Shown: positions 26,449 to 35,989, numbered from the stretch's first letter. The stretch is 64,000 nt of DNA from NBLH01 sp050296515 (GCA_050296515.1 JBNKRJ010000052.1:98367-162366); one strand, 5' to 3'. Numbers and translations: made by a program. Notes: generated by a model not told the origin, from the letters alone.

Positions 26449-27459
26449 ATGCATCCAATTACAATAAAAGATATTGCAAAACTTTTGGGGATATCTAAGT
26501 CTACGGTAAGTAGGGCACTAAAAGACCATCCTGACATCAGCAAGAAAACGAAAGATGCGGTTTTACAATTGGCTCAAAGCCTACATTACATACCAAATGC
26601 CATTGCAATGTCGTTACGGCATAAAAAAAGTAAAGTAATTGGCCTTATTATTCCTCAAATTTCCTATTTCTTCTTCCCCTCAGTGATTAAAGGAATTGAA
26701 GATGAAGTATACAAACATGGTTATAAATTAATGATACTTAGCTCAAATGAAAAATACGAACGTGAAGTTGAAGCATGTAACATTCTGACATCCAACAATG
26801 TAGAGGGAGTATTGGCATCTGTATCAAGAAGAACTAATGATTTTAACCATTTTCAGGATATTATTGATTCTGATATTCCCATCGTTTTTTTTGATCGTGT
26901 TCCTGATAACATTGAAGCGGATATGGTGCTTATTGATGATATTGATGGTGCATATAAAGCGACAAAACACCTGATTGAAACTGGTAAAAGAAGAATTGCC
27001 ATATGTATAGGTAACCCTAATCTGCTAATTAGTAAAAACAGGTTACAAGGGTACCAGAAAGCTTGCGAAGAATTTAAACACATTGTGGAAGAGCAATTTA
27101 TCATTTCGTGCGAAACACCAGAAGAGGCTGAAGAAGAGACCAATCGCTTAATAAATGGAGAAAACACTCCAGACAGCATGCTGGCAATCAGCGACTTAAC
27201 CATGTCTGGAATAATGAAGGCTATTTATAAAAATGAGCTTAAAATACCCGAAGAAATTGCAGTGATAGGCTTTTGCGAAGAACCTTTCAGCACAATGTAT
27301 ACTCCTCCCATTTCAACCATTAAACCAATGGGTTTTGAAATTGGAAATACTGCTGCTAAAATGTTATTCGAAAGAATTAGTGAAGAAGGCAAAGAAAAAT
27401 CACAAGCTCAACGAATCGATTTAATAGGTGAAATGATAATCAGAGCATCAACTAGCTAA
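26449..27459 (+). CDS. LacI family transcriptional regulator, 336 aa
   Basis: I prefer the ATG at 26449 over an upstream in-frame TTG at 26434, because it starts MHPITIKDIAKLLGISKSTV, right at the LacI helix-turn-helix. The HTH is about residues 5-24 and the hinge helix follows at about 46-60. The ligand domain (from KVIGLIIPQISYFFFP) is the periplasmic-binding-like fold of sugar-sensing members, with the conserved VLIDDIDGAYKATKHLIETG and IAVIGFCEEPFSTMYTPPI. It probably represses the divergent receptor/kinase/phosphorylase/permease operon and is released by the sugar. The operator candidate lies between the two start codons. Confidence 0.92.
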   Translation: MHPITIKDIAKLLGISKSTVSRALKDHPDISKKTKDAVLQLAQSLHYIPNAIAMSLRHKKSKVIGLIIPQISYFFFPSVIKGIEDEVYKHGYKLMILSSNEKYEREVEACNILTSNNVEGVLASVSRRTNDFNHFQDIIDSDIPIVFFDRVPDNIEADMVLIDDIDGAYKATKHLIETGKRRIAICIGNPNLLISKNRLQGYQKACEEFKHIVEEQFIISCETPEEAEEETNRLINGENTPDSMLAISDLTMSGIMKAIYKNELKIPEEIAVIGFCEEPFSTMYTPPISTIKPMGFEIGNTAAKMLFERISEEGKEKSQAQRIDLIGEMIIRASTS

Positions 27460-27527
27460 AGAATATTAAAACGTTATTTAGAATTGTAAACCACTAAACT
27501 TTTCTGGCCAAAGCCAATGCTTTTACT

Positions 27528-27535
27528 TATCTTTG
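27528..27535 (+). promoter_or_regulatory. Putative -7 box of the CAP-domain gene
   Basis: TATCTTTG matches TAnnTTTG, 46 bp before the start at 27582. No convincing -33 element was found. Confidence 0.4.
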
Positions 27536-27581
27536 TATAAGAAAATACATTTTCCTAAAACCAAGCTATTGATTTACATTT

Positions 27582-28043
27582 ATGATGAATAAAACCGCTG
27601 GTTTTCTTTTGCTTTTCGTGCTGACATTGCTCATGGCAACGTGTAAAAAAGATGATGATAGCCCATCGAATTACGATGATCTCTTAGTTGGAGAAGTAAA
27701 TAATTACAGAGCTACCATTGGGCTTGATCCATTGGAAAACCATGAAGAATTATGGAAACATGCTCACGACCACAGTGTTTATATGGCTGAAAATGAAACA
27801 AATGCCAATCACGATGGAATCCTTGAAAGATACGAGGCTATTAGAGCTTATTTTGGAGGGGGTATTGTTGCAGAAAGTGTTGCACGCGGAACGGGAGGAA
27901 ATGCTAAAGATGTCGTGCAGGAATGGATTGCAAATATTAGTCACAAAACGAATATTGAAGGAGACTATACAATGACTGGCATTAGTGCTGTAAAATCAGA
28001 CAATGGCAGTTGGTATTTTACGCAAATATTTTTCAAGCAATAA
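27582..28043 (+). CDS. CAP (SCP-like) domain lipoprotein, 153 aa
   Basis: A lipoprotein signal ends in the lipobox LLMATC (Cys at about residue 21), followed by a short acidic linker. The remainder is a compact bacterial CAP/SCP domain: LLVGEVNNYRATIGLDPLE, then WKHAHDHSVYMAENETNANHDG (first His and second His of the CAP cavity, read in two parts), and KDVVQEWIANISHKTNIEG. CAP proteins bind sterols, lipids or metals, or act as proteases; in bacteria the role is unknown. fumC begins 30 bp after it, but a functional link is not evident. Confidence 0.85.
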   Translation: MMNKTAGFLLLFVLTLLMATCKKDDDSPSNYDDLLVGEVNNYRATIGLDPLENHEELWKHAHDHSVYMAENETNANHDGILERYEAIRAYFGGGIVAESVARGTGGNAKDVVQEWIANISHKTNIEGDYTMTGISAVKSDNGSWYFTQIFFKQ

Positions 28044-28073
28044 TATTTATTTAACCTAATAAAAAACGAAGTT

Positions 28074-29468
28074 ATGGAGTATCGGATTGAAAAAGATACA
28101 ATGGGCGAAGTAAAAGTGCCTGCTGACAAGTATTGGGGAGCTCAGACCCAACGCTCTTCAGAAAACTTTAAAATTGGTGATCCTGCAAGTATGCCTAAAG
28201 AAATTATAAAAGCTTTTGGTTACTTAAAAAAAGCGGCGGCACACACCAACTTTGAACTGGGAGTTTTACCCGAAGAAAAGAAAACCCTAATTTCGCAAGC
28301 ATGTGATGAGATTATCGAAGGTAAATTAGATGATCAGTTTCCACTAGTGATCTGGCAAACAGGATCTGGCACACAATCGAATATGAATGTAAACGAGGTA
28401 GTTTCAAATCGCTCTCATGTTTTGAATGGTGGAAAATTAGGTGAAGGAAAATCACCAATTCATCCAAACGATGATGTAAACAAGTCACAATCATCAAATG
28501 ATACCTTCCCAACTGCCATGCACATTGCAGCATATAAAATGCTGATTGAAACCACTATCCCCGGTATTGAATTACTTCGTAATACGCTTGATCAAAAGGC
28601 AAAAGCATTCAAAGACATTGTTAAAATTGGTCGTACTCACTGGATGGATGCTACTCCATTAACTTTAGGTCAGGAATTTTCTGGCTATGTTTCTCAATTA
28701 GATCATGGATTAAAGGCCATAAACAATACTTTGGAGCATTTAACAGAGCTTGCTTTAGGCGGTACAGCTGTTGGAACCGGAATTAACACCCCAAAAGGCT
28801 ACGCTGAATTAGTTGCTAAAAAAATTGCTGAATTTACAGGTCATCCATTTATTACAGGAACTAACAAATTTGAAGGATTAGCTGCCCATGATGCCATTGT
28901 TGAAGCTTCTGGAGCACTAAAAACTGTTGCAGTTAGTTTAATGAAAATTGCCAACGACATACGTTTAATGGCTTCCGGCCCTCGTTGCGGAATAGGTGAA
29001 TTAATCATTCCTGCTAACGAACCAGGTTCTTCAATTATGCCAGGTAAAGTAAACCCTACACAAATTGAAGCCATGACTATGGTTTGTGCTCAGGTAATTG
29101 GTAACGATGCGGCAATTGCTATTGGTGGTATGAATGGTCATTTTGAATTAAATGTTTTCAAACCAGTAATGATTTATAATTTCTTGCAAGCAGCTCGCTT
29201 ATTAGGCGATGCATGTGTGTCATTTACTAACAATATGGCCATAGGTATTGAGCCAAATAAAGAAGTTATTAAATCACATCTTGAAAATTCATTGATGCTG
29301 GTAACAGCATTAAATACCCACATTGGTTACGAAAAAGCTGCCGAAATTGCTAAAAAAGCACACAAAGAAGGCACCACCCTTCGAAAAGCCGCTTTGGAAC
29401 TTGGTTATTTAACCGATGAGCAGTTTACTGAGTGGGTCGATCCGAGCAAGATGATTGGATCGTTGTAA
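28074..29468 (+). CDS. fumC: Class II fumarate hydratase FumC, 464 aa
   Basis: FumC interconverts fumarate and malate in the TCA cycle; it is a cytosolic homotetramer needing no metal. The sequence starts YRIEKDTMGEVKVPADKYWG, has TGSGTQSNMNVNEVVSNR (about 98-115), HPNDDVNKSQSSNDTFPTAM, GRTHWMDATPLTLGQE, and the fumarase/aspartase signature GSSIMPGKVNP (about 318-328). The length is standard. The gene is followed by a good terminator. Confidence 0.97.
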   Translation: MEYRIEKDTMGEVKVPADKYWGAQTQRSSENFKIGDPASMPKEIIKAFGYLKKAAAHTNFELGVLPEEKKTLISQACDEIIEGKLDDQFPLVIWQTGSGTQSNMNVNEVVSNRSHVLNGGKLGEGKSPIHPNDDVNKSQSSNDTFPTAMHIAAYKMLIETTIPGIELLRNTLDQKAKAFKDIVKIGRTHWMDATPLTLGQEFSGYVSQLDHGLKAINNTLEHLTELALGGTAVGTGINTPKGYAELVAKKIAEFTGHPFITGTNKFEGLAAHDAIVEASGALKTVAVSLMKIANDIRLMASGPRCGIGELIIPANEPGSSIMPGKVNPTQIEAMTMVCAQVIGNDAAIAIGGMNGHFELNVFKPVMIYNFLQAARLLGDACVSFTNNMAIGIEPNKEVIKSHLENSLMLVTALNTHIGYEKAAEIAKKAHKEGTTLRKAALELGYLTDEQFTEWVDPSKMIGSL

Positions 29469-29476
29469 AGAATGGT

Positions 29477-29507
29477 GAGGCGTACGGCTTGTGCGTCTCT
29501 CTTTTTC
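29477..29507 (+). terminator. Rho-independent terminator of fumC
   Basis: A 9-bp stem (GAGGCGTAC / GTGCGTCTC, two wobble pairs) with a 5-nt loop is followed by CTTTTTC. It also overlaps the end of the convergent membrane protein gene by two bases. Confidence 0.75.
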
Positions 29508-31746
29508 AAAATTTACTTACAACCGCCTCAAAATCACCAACATAAAAGTCATTCTTATTAATATTCCACAGATAGGCTTGAAAGATCAAATTTTGCAGAG
29601 AACATTGTTCATGGCCAATAATATGGTTTGCGTATATTTGAGTCCAGGTTTCAACTGTGTCTACCTGCGTATAGATTTCTGCTCTCCTCCAACGTAGTAT
29701 CCCAGATCCATCATTTACCTGAGTGATTAACAGGGCTTTGGGAATTTCGCTAATCCCATAAATTTTTAATTTCACTCCAATTTGGAACTCTTTATTTCGA
29801 TCCAAACTATCAAGATTTAAAGAAAAAGACGGTCCCCATGTATCATTCTGAGTAAAATGCCATATTTTATTCCATTGTTCGTCCTCAGATATTACAATTC
29901 CTTGATTTGGAACATTCCAGTTTAACGTATCAATTTCATTAAAATCGCAAGAAAAATAAAGCAAAGTATCCAAACTAACAGAAGGGATTCTATGAAAAAT
30001 CTTCACAGCTCCGAAATCTTTAGCCAGTTTTAATCGTCCACTCCTGTTACTCAATAAAAGTTCTCGGACTTTATTTCTGCTTCTGTATAAATGGCTCCCT
30101 CCTATATATTTTTCAGCTAAAGAAGAATCGGCAAAATCATCCAAAACATTCGAATGGGTCAATATATAATCAATGCTTTCATTATAAAGCTCTTCCATAT
30201 CATTTCCCCAGTTAAAATCTACGTTTTTGAAAGTTTTTGGGATGTAACTGTAATTGTTTGCAGATATATGACTGGCAAAACTTGCATTTTCCAGCAACCA
30301 GCTGCCAGCTTTTAAAGCAACCGAATTCTGTTCTTCATTCATTTTACTGATACAATAGTCAACAGTAGTATAACCTCTCTCAGCAACAAGAAGTAAAAAC
30401 ACAAACACGAAGAAATATCGCAGCTTTTTATTTAAAGATTTAACTGCAACTTGAAAAGCAATTGACAAAACAAGAATAATAACAGGAAATGAAGGCAAAA
30501 GAAAATGTGCCCAGGTGGATTTCACCCTAAAAAGAACAATCCCAAGAAACAGTGCAAGAAACAGGATGAAAATTAGTAAAACAAATTTGTTTTTTCTCTT
30601 CTCCTTATAAAGATTGAAGCCGGTTACACCTTTACTCAAAAGGAAAAAGGTAAAAAGTACTGGCCCTAAAACGTCACTTTGTAAAAATACTTTTAACCAA
30701 TTAAAAACTCCTCCTTCATCAATAAAATTATGGCCCGTGGAGTGAAAGCCTGTTACTCCCAGGAATCCTGATAAAAACTCATAATTAGCCCACAAGTTAC
30801 TTACTGTCAACAAATAAGCTAAAAGAAAAAGCCAGGATGATGCAATCAATAAAAACAGTATATTGAGAAAATAATTGGTTCGGAATCTTTCCTTAATTTT
30901 TATAGGGCAAAAGGAAGCACCCACTATAAAAAGGCTTAGAATTAATGAGGCATATCTGATTAATTTGATATACACCAACAGCTCATTTTTCAACAAATCG
31001 ACATGCAAATGCTTAGAAATGTCATCTGCATCAAATAAATAAAAAGTAATAATAAGTAAAATTACTGAAAGCGAATCCTTTAAATATCTCCCCCAAAAAT
31101 TAGAACTTGTTTTGGTTTTGACAAAAAAAATGGTCAGAAATATTCCTGGTAGCAGCAATACACCTGAGTATTTTGCTGAAAAAGCGAATCCTGCAGCAAC
31201 GGATGAAAGTAGTATGTAGTAAATTTTACTATTTGAAACAAATAAATAAAGCAACCAAAGGCTAAGCACTATGAAAAATACCTGGGCAACATCGGGGTGT
31301 AGCATGGTTGCATATTGCAACATGACTGGCGTTGCAAGATAGGTCAAAATGAGAGATGCAAGTGCTCCGTAAAACCCAACAAACTGATAAAGGAGTAGGG
31401 TTAAAATCAACACAGTACCAAGAAAAAAGAGCCATGAATAAAGCCTGAAAAAGACGAGGATTACATGTTCATCTATCTCTACATAATTTTTAAGCACTCT
31501 TAAAATTTTAATACCCGATTTGTAATAGATGAATCCGTAAACGTTAAAATTCAGGTCTTGATTGTCATTAACTGACTTTATAATTATTTCGCATAAATCA
31601 GCTTCGTCTGTAATAAATGCCCTGGCCATTCGGGCATCCTCAGCCCTTGAAAGAGAAAAAGGAATAGCAAACCAAAGAGTAAAGAAAGTAGCAAGACCAA
31701 AAAACAATAAAATCAAGATCTTTTTATCAGCCATCATATTATCCAT
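29506..31746 (-). CDS. Large integral-membrane glycosyltransferase, GT39/GT83-like (PMT/ArnT fold), 746 aa
   Basis: About a dozen hydrophobic segments occupy residues 10-480, starting with ILILLFFGLATFFTLWFAIP. The first external loop carries EDARMARAFITDEAD, an Asp/Glu-rich motif as in GT-C enzymes that use lipid-linked sugars. QYATMLHPDVAQVFFIVL is another typical loop. Residues about 590-746 form a soluble C-terminal part with predicted beta-sandwich character (DSLDRNKEFQIGVKLKIYG). It is the last gene (20 bp gap) of the SpoIIM/DUF4129/DUF4350 operon. The sugar donor and acceptor are unknown. Second choice: a mannosyl- or arabinosyl-transferase for lipid A. Confidence 0.72.
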   Translation of the reverse strand: MDNMMADKKILILLFFGLATFFTLWFAIPFSLSRAEDARMARAFITDEADLCEIIIKSVNDNQDLNFNVYGFIYYKSGIKILRVLKNYVEIDEHVILVFFRLYSWLFFLGTVLILTLLLYQFVGFYGALASLILTYLATPVMLQYATMLHPDVAQVFFIVLSLWLLYLFVSNSKIYYILLSSVAAGFAFSAKYSGVLLLPGIFLTIFFVKTKTSSNFWGRYLKDSLSVILLIITFYLFDADDISKHLHVDLLKNELLVYIKLIRYASLILSLFIVGASFCPIKIKERFRTNYFLNILFLLIASSWLFLLAYLLTVSNLWANYEFLSGFLGVTGFHSTGHNFIDEGGVFNWLKVFLQSDVLGPVLFTFFLLSKGVTGFNLYKEKRKNKFVLLIFILFLALFLGIVLFRVKSTWAHFLLPSFPVIILVLSIAFQVAVKSLNKKLRYFFVFVFLLLVAERGYTTVDYCISKMNEEQNSVALKAGSWLLENASFASHISANNYSYIPKTFKNVDFNWGNDMEELYNESIDYILTHSNVLDDFADSSLAEKYIGGSHLYRSRNKVRELLLSNRSGRLKLAKDFGAVKIFHRIPSVSLDTLLYFSCDFNEIDTLNWNVPNQGIVISEDEQWNKIWHFTQNDTWGPSFSLNLDSLDRNKEFQIGVKLKIYGISEIPKALLITQVNDGSGILRWRRAEIYTQVDTVETWTQIYANHIIGHEQCSLQNLIFQAYLWNINKNDFYVGDFEAVVSKF

Positions 31747-31766
31747 TTATAGATAATGAAATCAGA

Positions 31767-32942
31767 TTATTTCTTGCTGGCATGGAATTTTTCGATTAAC
31801 CTGTTAAAACTTAAAAGTTGCTCTGCACTGATTGCCGAGGCACTTTCAATATGGTTTTTGGCACTAATAATTCGTTTAATAAGTTCCTCTTTTACACCTG
31901 TCTTTTCAGCAATCTTTTCAGGTATAATCATTTCGCCAATTTCCAGATGGATATAATATTTAACCCGAAGAAAATCAATCCAATAGTGGTATTTTTTTAA
32001 AGCAATATCTTTATGGTTTTTCCCACTTAAATAAAGGTTGCCCAGTGTTTTTGCAAACTCAAGCGAGCTATTCTCCGGCCTTTTCATAACAGGAATTACC
32101 CGTTGCTTTCTCTTCGAACTGAAAAACATAAAAATCACCCCCAGAAACAAAATAAGATACCACCCACTCTTTAACGCATCCTGACTTAAAATGTAAGCCA
32201 ATGGTGTAGAAGCAGCGCTACCTGGTTTAAAAGACTCATCCCAGATAATGGTTTCATTATCCAAATAGCTTAACGATTTGAAAACATATTCTGCATTGTT
32301 TTCCATCAACAGGTTATAATTGGTGAAGGCAAATGGTTGGTTGTGAATAAAAAATTCACCATTCCCAAATTTCTGTCTAAAGTAATTAACCCTGTTGGAG
32401 TCAAGGTTGGCAATTATTTTGGTATTTACACTATTTAAAGAATCAAAATAGAAATTGTAATAGCCTGATTTTATCCAGTAAGCAGAATCAATTTCAAAAT
32501 TCTTATTCTCAAAATTATAAGGCAGACTGTCCCCTTTTTCGAAGTTAGAGAAATAAAATTGACTGGTAAAATTAAGTGTATCCCTAAATTTATCACCAAA
32601 TGAAGTAGCTGCAATAAATACTTTGTTCCCATTCTCAACAAACTGGAGTAGCTCTTCCAGGGTAACTTTGTCGGGTTCAAATTCGTTGGTAATTATCAGG
32701 TAGGTTGTATTTGAAAACTCCTGATTATGAAAACTTTGAAAAAGACTTTTTTCGTTCTTCTTAATTTCGCTGTCAGGAAAAATGTCTTCAAGTAGTTCAA
32801 ACATTATATAGCCACCAAAAGGAATTTTATCGTTCTTTTTAAAACTTGGTTTCCAATCTGGTGGTTTTGGTGCAGTGTATTCAAAAATAACCAATCCAAC
32901 AAACAGTGCTAATAAAATGATTATGTGTCTATTTCTTTTCAA
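31767..32942 (-). CDS. DUF4350 domain-containing membrane protein, 391 aa
   Basis: The N-terminal signal/anchor (HIIILLALFVGLVIFEY) precedes PFGGYIMFELLEDIFPDS, the typical DUF4350 beginning (a GATase-like extracytoplasmic domain, about 40-230). A single membrane segment (SGWYLILFLGVIFMFFSS, about 262-279) leads to a cytoplasmic tail with KYHYWIDFLRVKYYI. In Bacteroidota and other phyla this protein is encoded with SpoIIM-like, DUF4129, MoxR ATPase and DUF58 proteins, a conserved but functionally obscure membrane module. Here it follows the DUF4129 gene by 117 bp. Confidence 0.82.
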   Translation of the reverse strand: MKRNRHIIILLALFVGLVIFEYTAPKPPDWKPSFKKNDKIPFGGYIMFELLEDIFPDSEIKKNEKSLFQSFHNQEFSNTTYLIITNEFEPDKVTLEELLQFVENGNKVFIAATSFGDKFRDTLNFTSQFYFSNFEKGDSLPYNFENKNFEIDSAYWIKSGYYNFYFDSLNSVNTKIIANLDSNRVNYFRQKFGNGEFFIHNQPFAFTNYNLLMENNAEYVFKSLSYLDNETIIWDESFKPGSAASTPLAYILSQDALKSGWYLILFLGVIFMFFSSKRKQRVIPVMKRPENSSLEFAKTLGNLYLSGKNHKDIALKKYHYWIDFLRVKYYIHLEIGEMIIPEKIAEKTGVKEELIKRIISAKNHIESASAISAEQLLSFNRLIEKFHASKK

Positions 32943-33059
32943 TCTTCTTTAGATATGAGATTTGCTCAATTATATCAGAACTATTTTTCAATTTCCAATA
33001 CACAAATGACTATTTAACTAATGACTTCTTCTCTAATTTCAAAGTTCTAAGTTCTTTTA

Positions 33060-33803
33060 TTATTCAATCCGACTAAAAACATCATTAAACCCTTTCTGCC
33101 ATTTCAGAAACTTCTCTTCATTTACTTCAAAATGACCATACCAGGAATATTCGTAAATGCCTGATAAACGAATGAAATCGTCCAGAAATCCTTGATTTTT
33201 CAATTCCTGCTGATAATCCTGGTTTGTTTTCCCTAACTCCCACTGAATTAATTCATTTGCATCTAATTGTTTAAGCAGGCTCAGGTAATAAAATCGAATA
33301 GCAGTTCTAAAATTCTGGTTACGAATGGCATCTCTTAGTTTTTGATCAATATTTTCCTGATGAATATCTTCTTCGAAATAGTCAAATCCATTTTCGCCCT
33401 TCACTTTCTTATTACTAGAAAAAATTCCAGACAAATTACCACCTGCTATTTTGTAAATAATAAAAGCAATTACCAGAAACATGATGGCATACCTAATGTA
33501 GGGTGCAGCACCTTTATCACTGAAAAGCTTTTGTAACAATTTATTTACCCAACGCCAAAACAATGACCAAAAATCAAAACCTTCAGCACGTTTAAATAAG
33601 TAGTTAAAGTCATTACTATTTCGAAAGTTTTCAAGTTTTTGATGTGGAACTTGCTCTACTTTTAATTCACTTTGATCTGCCTGAACACTATCTTTAGCCT
33701 TTACCTTTTGTAGGTTTTGCGCAAAGCACAAAGAATCCTCAGCTCCGATAAAAATCAGGATTAAAAAAAACGAGAAAACATATTTCAATTTACTGTAAAT
33801 CAC
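33060..33803 (-). CDS. DUF4129 domain-containing protein, 247 aa
   Basis: A signal peptide (FSFFLILIFIGAEDSLCFAQ) is followed by a linker, an amphipathic DFWSLFWRWVNKLLQKLF, a membrane segment (IRYAIMFLVIAFIIYKIAGG, about 104-123) and the C-terminal DUF4129 domain. That domain carries RTAIRFYYLSLLKQLDA (about 166-182) and NQDYQQEL..FIRLSGIYEYSWYGHFEV, matching the family block 'Rp..T..E.........l..l...yE...YG'. It is part of the SpoIIM operon (6 bp gap to the upstream gene). The family role is unknown; some members are fused to transglutaminases. Confidence 0.82.
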   Translation of the reverse strand: MIYSKLKYVFSFFLILIFIGAEDSLCFAQNLQKVKAKDSVQADQSELKVEQVPHQKLENFRNSNDFNYLFKRAEGFDFWSLFWRWVNKLLQKLFSDKGAAPYIRYAIMFLVIAFIIYKIAGGNLSGIFSSNKKVKGENGFDYFEEDIHQENIDQKLRDAIRNQNFRTAIRFYYLSLLKQLDANELIQWELGKTNQDYQQELKNQGFLDDFIRLSGIYEYSWYGHFEVNEEKFLKWQKGFNDVFSRIE

Positions 33804-33809
33804 CCTTTT

Positions 33810-34757
33810 CTAGAAACCTAAATTAGAATTAGTGCTATCATCTGGTCGGTTTATCTGATCAATTTTATTGATCAAGTTTGGGCTGTCTTTCTTTTCAACC
33901 TGGCTGTGAAAATGTAGTGCCATAGTTGTATGTGGTATTGCATAAAGTAAATAAGATCCAAAAGTTCCGAAAACTGCAAAAATGGTTAGCAAAACAGAAC
34001 TACCTTCAAAAGCGTCACCTCCTGAAGCTGAAGTAAAAGTGATTATCATTGTAAGTACTATTTGAGGTGCCAGAAAAACATACTGGCCCAATGCTGCGAC
34101 TATTCCGATAACAATTGCCAATCCAAATGTATACCACCAGTAATCCTTTACCAAATAACGGCTTCGGTTAATCGATTCAGAAATCGATACATCTTCAAAT
34201 ACATAGGAAGCTATAAAAAGAGAGATTGCAACACCGATGTATAATGCAAAAACCAAAAATCCTAAAACCAAAAAAACAGCAAGAATAACTGAAACAGAAC
34301 CAATTACTGCAGCAACAGCGGCACCAAGACCAAAAATCAAACCTATTAAAAAAGTGGTGCCTAAAACAGGCAAAAATTTTTGCCCCATCATTCGCCAAAC
34401 CTCATCTGGCTCAAAGTTTCCTGAACCTTTTTCTTTGTAAAGTTTGATGTATGAAAAAACGGCAAGAATTAACAATGTTGAACTTACAACCATTCCGAAC
34501 ATGGATAACATGTATTGCCAGGATGCCATGCTTCGGTATCCTGCAAAAGGATCGCGACCTGCCTTTTCAACTATTCCTTCTAATGCCTGAGTCTGGTACA
34601 AAGCTGATAAAAACCCGGTAATCAATAAAAAAGGTCCAACATATGTAAGTAATACCCTGATTAGAGGCTTAAATTCCTGCTTTAAGAATTTAAAGGTATC
34701 AGATAAACTATCTCCAAAATCACGCGCCTTTGCAAAATTCACTGCTTGTTTTTCCAT
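33810..34757 (-). CDS. Multispanning membrane protein of the SpoIIM operon (DUF4013/GlpQ-membrane-like), 315 aa
   Basis: The hydrophilic N-terminus ends FGDSLSDTFKFLKQEFKPLI, which is common in this operon position, then six or so hydrophobic segments follow, rich in Gly and Ala (for example TTFLIGLIFGLGAAVAAVIG). An ESINRSRYLVKDYWWYTFGL loop resembles the 'a...S..l.kg..w..fgl' repeats of bacterial DUF4013 and glycerophosphodiesterase membrane domains. The gene starts inside the stop codon of the SpoIIM-like gene (overlap TAATG) and is 6 bp from the DUF4129 gene, so these are cotranslated. The exact family name is uncertain. Confidence 0.7.
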   Translation of the reverse strand: MEKQAVNFAKARDFGDSLSDTFKFLKQEFKPLIRVLLTYVGPFLLITGFLSALYQTQALEGIVEKAGRDPFAGYRSMASWQYMLSMFGMVVSSTLLILAVFSYIKLYKEKGSGNFEPDEVWRMMGQKFLPVLGTTFLIGLIFGLGAAVAAVIGSVSVILAVFLVLGFLVFALYIGVAISLFIASYVFEDVSISESINRSRYLVKDYWWYTFGLAIVIGIVAALGQYVFLAPQIVLTMIITFTSASGGDAFEGSSVLLTIFAVFGTFGSYLLYAIPHTTMALHFHSQVEKKDSPNLINKIDQINRPDDSTNSNLGF

Positions 34758-35776
34758 TAATTTTTCTGTTTATTTTCAATAATTTTCTTAATAATATTTG
34801 TCCAATAATCATTTCTCTCTTGCTGAAGTTTTATTGCCAGTTTTGTGGGATAAATAAAAAAGTACCACACAATAAATGTAAGCGAAGCTAAAATAATTCC
34901 TAACTTCACTAAATCTGGTGCTTCCGTATGCCTGGTTACAAAACCTTCAAAAAATGCAGCAACAATAAATACCGGTAATATTCCTATGATGTATTTTATT
35001 CCGATTTTCACACCTTTTTTAAAAGAATGTAATCTTGAGTAGGTATTTGGAAAAAGTAACGAGCTACCTAAAATCAGCCCTGCAGCTCCTGCAACAATGA
35101 TTACAAATATCTCCAAAGTTCCATGAATCCAAATAGTTAATGCTGATTCTCTTAACAAACCATACTCATAAAAGAAATATTGGAAACTCCCCAGCATAAT
35201 TCCATTATACAATAAAAGGAGCAATGTTCCTAGTGAGGCAAATAGCCCAAAGATAAAAGCAAGAAACGATACCTTAATATTATTAAAGGCAATCTGTATA
35301 AACATTTCAAATTCACCCATTGTATCATACACACCCATGGGTTTTCCTTCTTCAATATTTTGAAGTGTCATATCAACATACCCATCACCAAGAATTAAGC
35401 GGACAAAATTAGTATCATTTGCAGCCGAAAAAGCACCAATTATAGCCGCTAACAAAAATGCCATGAACGAGATGCGAATAAACTTTTGAGAATGATAAAC
35501 AATCAATGGAAAATCAAATCCCCAGAACTTTTTGATGATATTTTTGTCTTCCTTTTTGTTTTTATAAATTTTTAAATGGGTTTTTGAGGCAAGATGATTT
35601 AGGTATTTCGTAGCTTCACTGTTGGGATAAAAAGTTCTGCTATAAGCCAAATCATCAGTAATCTGAATAAACATCGAAGCTAAAGTATCTGGGTTCTCAG
35701 CCTTCTTACTTTCAACAAGATGCTCGAATTGATTCCAGCGATCGATATTTTTTTTTATGAATACCAGTTCTTTCAT
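34757..35776 (-). CDS. Stage II sporulation protein M (SpoIIM)-like membrane protein, 339 aa
   Basis: The cytoplasmic N-terminus WNQFEHLVESKKAENPDTLA.. and DDLAYSRTFYPNSEATKYLN precede five or six membrane segments (for example SFMAFLLAAIIGAFSAANDT). The motif NNIKVSFLAFIFGLFASLGT (about 166-185) and HGTLEIFVIIVAGAAGLILG (about 220-239) are the DUF95/SpoIIM core ('N....l..f..G......g', 'HG..El.a'). These proteins occur in non-sporulating Bacteroidota as the first gene of a MoxR-type module. The gene is divergent from a GT2 gene across 256 bp. Confidence 0.88.
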   Translation of the reverse strand: MKELVFIKKNIDRWNQFEHLVESKKAENPDTLASMFIQITDDLAYSRTFYPNSEATKYLNHLASKTHLKIYKNKKEDKNIIKKFWGFDFPLIVYHSQKFIRISFMAFLLAAIIGAFSAANDTNFVRLILGDGYVDMTLQNIEEGKPMGVYDTMGEFEMFIQIAFNNIKVSFLAFIFGLFASLGTLLLLLYNGIMLGSFQYFFYEYGLLRESALTIWIHGTLEIFVIIVAGAAGLILGSSLLFPNTYSRLHSFKKGVKIGIKYIIGILPVFIVAAFFEGFVTRHTEAPDLVKLGIILASLTFIVWYFFIYPTKLAIKLQQERNDYWTNIIKKIIENKQKN

Positions 35777-35961
35777 AAAATTGGAAATTGGTATATTAGA
35801 AATAATGGATTAAAATCAATATACAAATAAACCTCTCTATAATTAATAGCAATACTCTTTATAAAACTATGAAGTAATCTACAAAGCTAAAATTTTTAGC
35901 AGAAGTTTAAGCTTTTCCTTATGTAAAATTAGAAGTTTTGGTCAAAAAGTGCTTTTGGCTG

Positions 35962-35989
35962 TTTGAACTACTTTAAATTATTACATTTG
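35962..35989 (+). promoter_or_regulatory. Bacteroidota-type promoter of the GT2 operon
   Basis: TTTG (35962-35965) and TACATTTG (35982-35989, matching TAnnTTTG) are 16 bp apart, the clearest paired -33/-7 match in the window. It lies 43 bp upstream of the ATG at 36033. Confidence 0.6.
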
